DNA of 64,000 nucleotides from Lactarius indigo (Eukaryota > Basidiomycota > Agaricomycetes > Russulales > Russulaceae), in the NCBI GenBank assembly GCA_025766275.1, contig JAFKAC010000036.1, forward strand, positions 372,001-436,000, given 5' to 3'. The translations under genes and the position numbers were made by a program. Of the stretch, positions 58,341 to 64,000 are shown in pieces. Below the pieces are notes generated by a model. The model did not search any database and was not told the origin of the DNA. It saw only the letters and a list, made by a program, of their open reading frames with translations. Positions within the stretch are counted from its first letter, which is position 1. Each line of letters opens with the position of its first letter.

Positions 58341-59521
58341 TGTTATGTCATGGTAGGGATGATTGCTCAACTTGAGCAACTGTCGCTAGGTTGACAAAAC
58401 AAAGATTCGTCCAATATTCTCTAAGTCAGATATGACTTAGAGATCTGTCAAATATGAGTGGTCTTTGCACAAATAGAGTACTAAGTTCAAAGAGAACTTA
58501 GAGAGCTTCTGATGAGATGAGAGGAGTTCTACAACCAGCCTTGTTCACTAAGTACTGTAAGATACAAGAAGACAAGTCTGAGGCCTACAGCTCTCAGATG
58601 TCTTAGTACTTATAGTAAATGAGAACAATAAGAGTCTGAGATACCATATGTAACGTTGTCACGATGTTAGCTCGACTTGAGCTCGAGTGGCGGTAACTAC
58701 TTAGCGAATAGTCTGGTCTTGACACGACGACACGAAGGTCCATGTTCTTGTCTCAGTGAATGCTTGGAGGCACACCGACAAGTACAGCTCGTCTAGCGAC
58801 ACGAAGTTGATACGCGGGATAGAGAAAGAGATAAATGAAGAGATGAGAGGCAGGCTGAAAGGAAAGCAAACAAGTGACGATTCAAGAAGACCAAGATGGC
58901 ATATCTTGGTCTTCACAAGACAGATTAAATACAAGTCAAGCAGGCTTTCAAGCGCTGCTATGAGTCACCGTATTGTAGCGTCCAACGTATCGTGTAAGTA
59001 TCTCAACACCACAACTACCAGTACTTGTACTAGTATTGAGTCATTCAGGAACCGCTCAGTCAGCCATCGTACCCGTATCGCCTATCACACTACTGTATCG
59101 CTGTATGTAAGTCCGCAACTAATATACCTTACCGCCGTAGTTGCAACTGGTACAGTAAGGGTCTCAAGCCGTGCAGTCCGTACAAGCAGAAACGTGACAC
59201 CATAAGTAGGCAGTCCAAGTAATGATGAGTTATAAGTACTGCAGATGACGAGTTATGATAGGACTGTGCATCAAGGAGAACAAGTCTGTGAAACACAAGA
59301 ACAATAGAGCAGGCATAGGGCTAGCCCCTCGTATGAGTCAACAATTAGGGACACATGTCATCTCTGAGATGACTGCAGGTCTGAGAATATAAAAATAGAT
59401 ATGAGTCACAATGATTCCTGCTGCGCACTACAGCATGTGCCATATGGTGGCACCTGACCAGTCACGAGGCAAGAATTGTAAGAAATGAAAAAAATAAAGT
59501 AGGATGTATCAGGATGTAACA
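58341..59521 (-). repeat. LTR, family F (right copy), split by a solo LTR
   Basis: Matches 32503-33188 along its length once the 551-bp solo LTR is removed. TTAA precedes it, as at the A and C 5' LTRs. It would be the 5' LTR of the outermost minus-strand element, but flanking 5-mers do not match those of the left copy. Confidence 0.65.
58649..59199 (-). repeat. Solo LTR, A family, in family F LTR
   Basis: 551 bp, TGTAACGTTG...AACGTGACA, flanked by the TSD CCATA at 58644-58648 and 59200-59204. Close to the A LTR but without the GA run. Confidence 0.9.
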
Positions 59522-60185
59522 ACATGGTCAGCCAGCTTTAAGAACTACTCAACTTGTGGTGAAATTCATCAACTGCAGCAAATGGTGAGTGTTTCCCATC
59601 CCTTCCCTCATTCTTTTGTACTTATTTTTCCCTTTTGACATCAGCCACAACCGTTAGCTCAGCCACCACTTCATCACTTCACCCAAGCAAGTCTGCTTTG
59701 CAAATTTCTTCTGGCACTGCTGGGCTGCAAGTCCCACTTTCTCCTTTTTGACCAGTTTCCTGCCTGTACTGCTACCCACTATCTGTCATCTGTACCCAAG
59801 AGGAGTGCAAGATCGATCCTGATGTCAGCTGCTCTGCTGGCAACCAGTCCCAACCCCCCATGCAGTGCACAGTGTGACATGCAGATGGGGCAATGATCAC
59901 AGAGCTGGAGTGGAAGGTAATCCATCAATTGGTGATCATCGTCGCTCACACCCACTTGGAACCACTCAAGCACAATCCCCACACCATTGTGGACAATGTA
60001 ACAAACGCACCTTGAGCACGTGACTTACCGACATCACATGTGGGACCTCAATGGGACTATTGCAAGTCTGGCTGGACAAATGCTGACTCCCCTGAAGAAG
60101 CTGACAAAAAAGAAGGGCTGCTTATGCAGCTGCAGCACCGAGAAGAGTATGCCCAAGCCATGTATACATGGTGTGGATGGTTGGC
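59522..60185. other. Flank of the Mutator-like element, no supported gene
   Basis: CpG-poor plus-strand sequence with partially open frames near 59640-60180 (for example LLMQLQHREEYAQAMYTWCG just before the insertion). It may be a decayed transposase gene of another superfamily. I cannot name it. Confidence 0.3.
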
Positions 60186-60426
60186 AGTGGCCGTTTTTCC
60201 GCAGGGAATCATGCCCCCAAATAGGAAGGTGCCAAGTAAGTCATGTTTTCCTAGACATCAAAAAAGGGCTTCCCCAAACAATATTTGAGCTCCATTAAAA
60301 AAAACCATTTCCTTATTTGTACACACCAATGTCATATGTTTTTTTTCATATGTTCCTTTAACTTAACAAAGAAAAAAAAACCTTTATTATCTAATAATAC
60401 TACATCTCTGTATCCAAGTAGTATAC
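60186..60426 (+). repeat. Left terminal inverted repeat of the MULE
   Basis: 241 bp, inverted match to 62682-62922 with a few substitutions. AT-rich, with poly-A and poly-T runs. Confidence 0.88.
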
Positions 60427-60429
60427 CTC

Positions 60430-61000
60430 CTCCTCCTCCCCTCCCTCCTCCTATTGTCGCCCACACCTTCGGCGTCGAAAGGAGGACGCATAGAGGACAG
60501 GCTGACACCGCCTCCCCTTCCCCCACGTTGGCTGCCGCCCCCATTCAAGCATAGAAAGGGGGCGCATGAAGGTGAGTCGTCCCCCCTCCCTTCTCTCACT
60601 GACCACCACCTTCACACACAGAAAGAAGGGGGGCGCATGAGGGCATGCCACCCCCCTCCCCTTCCTTTCCCCACATCCCTGCCGCCACCCGTTTCATGTG
60701 GAAGGGGAGCACATGGGCATGCCACTGCCCCACCTCCTCAGTCACCCCTGGCCCTCTTTTCCCCATTTATGCGGAAGGGAGGCACATGAGGGCACGTCAC
60801 CCTCGACACCACCCCCCTGTGGCCCAGAGGAGACACGCATGAGCACTGTGCACTGTGCACCCCCTTCCCTGTTCGCATGGAAGGGAGGTGGACAGTGGCA
60901 TGCTGCCCATGCCACCCCCCTCTCCCTTGGCGGCACCCCCCTGTGGCACGGAGGGGACACGCAAGAGGACCGTTGTAAGGATACCTTGGGCTCTGGGCCC
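60430..61000. repeat. Left subterminal GC-rich repeat array
   Basis: Repeated degenerate units of roughly 60 bp built around CCCTTCCC, a GCGGAAGGG- or ATGGAAGGG-like box and CACATGAGGGCA. Related units form the right array. Confidence 0.7.
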
Positions 61001-62215
61001 GAATACGTCTATTTTCGCTAGTTTCGGCCATACTCGGTTAACTAAATCCTTCAGCCACTGCAGCCACCGGATTTCAAGTCAAATCGTCGCCGTTTGCATA
61101 TTTCGCTCTCCGTCCCTTCTGACCTCATTCTCATCGTTTCCTTATTCCCCCTCTCATACGCTAATACTACTCATAATCCAACCCTTGCCACATCGTCTCT
61201 GTTTCAATCTTTTCCGTCTCGTCATCCCTCTATTCCCTCACGTCGTCGCCGCTGCCCTGTCTGACCCCGGACACCCGCAGATCGCCACCAGGCCTCATGC
61301 CTCAAACATCAGCCCGACCCATCCTTTCTTCGCATCGCCCATTCCCGCGTCGATCATAGTCGATTTCTTTCAACCTGTCAACACTCCTTTTTCACTCCAC
61401 TAACCTATGTCTCCACCCTTTGTCTCCTGCCGATCCACCTGGTCAGTTCTCCTACCCGCTCACAAGACGCCGTTGAAAATCGCGCGAGCCTCTGCGCCGC
61501 CGTTGGAGTCGGAGAAGGATTCCCATTGTCGTGCGTCATAGCGTCACGATTTTCTATTGTCTCTTGTCTCCTATGCTCGCTTCCTTTTACTTAGATTCAG
61601 GAGGGTGCTTTCCTCATGGTCGCGCCCATATCCCTTGCTAGCTCGTACCTGTGCCACTTTCGTTCGTCGTCCTGTTCGCCGTCCATTCTGTTTCCCCTCC
61701 GTCCCCCTACCATTACTCGCACTATACGTTCGACTTAGCCTCAGATCGCGTCGCATACTGGCTTCCATGTATTTAAGACGCTCTCTCTGACTCAGGAATG
61801 AACCGTTGTTCACCTCTTCTCTTCCTTTGTCTGCCTCTAAGTTTTAATCCTCGCCGCGCTAGTCCGAAGCCCTCGCAACAAGCAGCTATCATCTTCAACA
61901 TCCGAGTCGTCAATTTCGGACTCCAGTCCGCCGTCACCTCGCCATGGCCTACCTTCACCGTCGCCTTCGTCATTGTCAGCCAAGCCGCTACACTCGGTCT
62001 TCCAGTCAGCTGTCGCCCAAAGCCATAATCCTCGACCTCGCTTTCATCTTAGCCATCTGCTAGTGCCCGAACTATCAACTTTGGACTCCAGCCCGCCATT
62101 GCCTCGCCACGTCCTGCCACCTTCGATCCCGCCCACTCCCCTTTTGGCTCGCTAAGCCCTTTAACTTAACTTCAACACCGAATCCTCTCCGCCACGAACT
62201 CACAATGGACGTCAC
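61000..62215 (+). other. Captured host-like segment inside the MULE
   Basis: CpG-rich and without the repeat units on either side. A plus-strand frame at about 61850-62155 encodes a Ser/Pro-rich end (SDSSPPSPRHGLPSPSPSSL ... LDSSPPLPRHVLPP, then a stop) with an internal duplication, resembling the disordered end of a host protein. The last 50 bases end in CTCACAATGG, a good start context. Confidence 0.55.
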
Positions 62216-62708
62216 TCCGTACACCGTGCACCCCCTACCCCCTTCCCTGTTCGCATGGAGGGGAGGCGCACAGGGGCACACCACCCCTGGTCCCTCCATT
62301 CCCCATTTGTGCGGAGGGGGGGGGCACATGAGGGTGTGTCCTCCCTGTATGTGCGGATGGGGTACATGGGAGCACGCCAAGCACGCTGCCCCTGTACATG
62401 CAGATGGGGAGGGAGGGGGCTGCCCCCTTTCCCATTCGTGTGGAAGGGATGCACACGAGGGCACACCGCCCCTGGCACCTCCCTGTACGCACACATGGAG
62501 GGAGCGCACCACGCTGCCTCTCCACTTCACCCCTGGCCCCTCCTCTTCCCTGTTTGCACAGGAAGGGGGCGTGCAGGGGCAAGCCACGCCATCCTGTGGC
62601 ACTCCGTTCGCACAGGGGGGGCATGAGGGGTTTCCTTGTGCCTGCGTTCACCACACCTGCCCCCCATCTTCACCCACTATAGTATACTACTTAGATACAA
62701 AGATGTAG
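62205..62708 (+). CDS. Chimeric frame from captured start codon into MULE repeats
   Basis: A 167-codon frame starts at an ATG in good context at the edge of the captured segment (MDVTPYTVHPL), then reads through the right GC-rich repeat array and stops inside the right TIR. Composition is Gly/Pro/Cys/His-rich, dictated by the repeats. It may be transcribed, but no function is implied. Confidence 0.25.
   Translation: MDVTPYTVHPLPPSLFAWRGGAQGHTTPGPSIPHLCGGGGHMRVCPPCMCGWGTWEHAKHAAPVHADGEGGGCPLSHSCGRDAHEGTPPLAPPCTHTWRERTTLPLHFTPGPSSSLFAQEGGVQGQATPSCGTPFAQGGHEGFPCACVHHTCPPSSPTIVYYLDTKM
62215..62660. repeat. Right subterminal GC-rich repeat array
   Basis: Units related to those at 60430-61000, for example the shared CCCTTCCCTGTTCGCATGGA found at both ends. 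Confidence 0.7.
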
Positions 62709-62922
62709 TATTATTAGATAATAAAGGCTTTTTTTTTCTTTGTTAAGTTAAAGGAACATACGAAAAAAACATATAACATTGGTGTGTACAAATAAGGAAA
62801 TGGTTTTTTTTAACAGAGCTCGAATATTGTTTGGGGAAGCCCTTTTTTGATGTCTAGGAAAACATGACTTACTTGGCACCTTCCTATTTGGGGGCGTGAT
62901 TCCCTGTGGAAAAACGGCCACT
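62682..62922 (-). repeat. Right terminal inverted repeat of the MULE
   Basis: 241 bp, inverted match to 60186-60426. Confidence 0.88.
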
Positions 62923-62931
62923 ATGGTTGGC

Positions 62932-63501
62932 GGTCATGTGACTAACATACTTACATGACAATGTTTCAGTGTGATATTTGTGACAGCAAATATCATGCCA
63001 AACCAGTGTTACAGTCTGCTTGCCTTAATCAAGCTTAGAGGTTATTGGGTTCCTTTGTACAGACTTTATGGGCCTATGTGCCTACTTTCTGATGTTCTGA
63101 TATCTGTGTACATTCTGATTGGCTGCCGCATTTGTGCTGACTGATACAATATCGAGGGCCTTATGCCACTGGTTGTACTTATCTATGACTCAGTATGACT
63201 CACTACAATACTAGGGTTTCTGGCTTTGTATCTGACTGTGAACTCTACTGTGTACCAGTATATAGGTAGTACGCTGGGATGGAGCATTCCCCAGCTTGAG
63301 TTCTTGTATTCTCCTTCCGTTCAATAGGACTTCAGGCTTTCCCCTCTTTTGTGACTTGTCATCTGTCTCCCATCTCTCCTTTGGTTGATGGCTGCTCAAC
63401 TTCCTTTTCTCTTATTCCCTGATTATCTCATCAGGAGGTTGCCTTGTCTTGACTACTGAGGGGGCGTTCAAGTACTCCAACTTGTTCTGCGGATAGTAGT
63501 C
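62932..63501. other. Right flank of the MULE, repeat-like, no gene
   Basis: CpG-poor. The part at 63120-63320 resembles 55800-56000 (a GGGTTTCTG stretch and CCAGCTTGAG), so it is probably a decayed LTR or similar repeat. Confidence 0.4.
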
Positions 63502-64000
63502 ATGCACCAACACCCATTTTCGGTCCAAGTTGGACAACATGTTTGTAGGAACGTAACAGACAAGATGCACAAGAAGTCTTTCTTCAAGACCAACTTTCCC
63601 AGTGAGTGGTATGAGGCTCTCATAGCACTCAAACATTCAGCTCCTCTCCTCTCACTGTGCACCTTCAATTGGAAGGCCAATATAGTCCTTGATGGTGTGT
63701 TGAAATGCCTTAAAAAGTGTTCTGGTTCCTCTGTATCTCTTTCCCATCCTTCCACCCCTAGCCTCATTAGATCTTCCCAACCCCCTCCTTCCAGCCAACT
63801 CAGCAGTTCTTCCTACACTGTAGCTTCACACCCTTCCACTCCATCCAGTATCACACCTTCTTCCTGCCCCTCACAGCTGTCTCCTTGTCACACCTTGTTC
63901 AAATCCCCTCATCCTCAACTCTCTACATCTTCTACACAGGTACAGTCACCCCGGTTGCCTGAGTCAGTGAGGAACACCATCCCCAAGGCAAAGCGTAGGC
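63502..64000 (+). CDS. Partial unidentified frame running off the right edge
   Basis: From ATG at 63502 the plus strand stays open for 166 codons to the end of the window. The first part (MHKKSFFKTNFPSEWYEALI, ALKHSAPLLSLCTFNWKANI) looks like folded protein; the rest is Ser/Pro/Thr-rich. The surrounding DNA is CpG-poor, so this is more likely repeat-derived than a host gene. No family is recognised. Confidence 0.3.
   Translation, partial: MHQHPFSVQVGQHVCRNVTDKMHKKSFFKTNFPSEWYEALIALKHSAPLLSLCTFNWKANIVLDGVLKCLKKCSGSSVSLSHPSTPSLIRSSQPPPSSQLSSSSYTVASHPSTPSSITPSSCPSQLSPCHTLFKSPHPQLSTSSTQVQSPRLPESVRNTIPKAKRR

Larger units (their letters stand above)
60186..62922. mobile_element. Mutator-like element with captured DNA (Pack-MULE-like)
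   Basis: 2737 bp bounded by 241-bp inverted repeats ending AGTGGCCGTTTTTCC and by an exact 9-bp TSD ATGGTTGGC (60177-60185 and 62923-62931). TIR length and 9-bp TSD are classical for Mutator-like elements. There is no transposase. Just inside the TIRs lie arrays of degenerate GC-rich repeats (60430-61000 and 62215-62660). The core 61000-62215 is CpG-rich and host-like in composition, unlike the CpG-poor TIRs, which suggests capture of genomic DNA. Confidence 0.85.

Noticed and set aside
32503..59521. Single 27-kb parental element bounded by the two family F LTRs
   Set aside because: Attractive, because one copy has an adjoining purine tract and the other a gag-like start, but the flanking 5-mers (TCAGG and ACATG) do not match and the 5' LTR of B is missing. 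I leave the relation open.
60430..62660. Short-period GC-rich units as a CRISPR-like array or coding repeats
   Set aside because: Units are degenerate with no constant spacer length, occur at both ends of one transposon, and the organism is a eukaryote.

Overview
The window looks like a nuclear contig from a filamentous basidiomycete, probably an agaricomycete. Host genes are cut by many 45-75 nt introns, the gene-bearing half is GC-rich, and the families present (DUF1479, Rds1-like ferritin-fold, GH92, BCAS3) are typical of fungi. No rRNA, tRNA or CRISPR array was recognised.

Region 1 (1-21.3 kb) is host sequence. On the minus strand lie a DUF1479 putative dioxygenase (8 exons rebuilt), a coiled-coil/Cys4 zinc-finger protein and a secreted Rds1-like protein (5 exons). 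On the plus strand lie the queuine tRNA-ribosyltransferase catalytic subunit (12 exons, including a 16-nt micro-exon), a BCAS3-like WD40 protein and a GH92 alpha-mannosidase (13 exons). The three plus-strand genes carry repeated apparent single-base insertions, which points to uncorrected sequence errors or recent decay. At least two introns look like GC-AG introns.

Region 2 (21.1-59.5 kb) is a nest of Ty3/gypsy chromodomain retrotransposons, all coding on the minus strand except one plus-strand fragment. Target-site duplications (TSDs) order the insertions. Element A (22885-31315, TSD GTGAA) sits in an old LTR, which also holds a MITE-like element. Element C (37687-53715, TSD CCTGT) sits in an old element B. 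Element D (45638-52766, TSD TCCTC) sits in the gag of C. Four solo LTRs, each with its own 5-bp TSD, are scattered inside. Old copies have almost lost CpG, and young copies are broken mainly by TGA codons where CGA is expected. The pattern is that of 5-methylcytosine deamination; it also covers the last exon of the GH92 gene. Polyproteins of A, C and D extend well past the chromodomain, and A/C and D share a C-terminal domain I do not recognise.

Region 3 (59.5-64 kb) holds a 2.74-kb element with 241-bp terminal inverted repeats and a 9-bp TSD. It resembles a Mutator-like element that has captured about 1.2 kb of CpG-rich, host-like DNA (Pack-MULE-like). An unidentified reading frame runs off the right edge.
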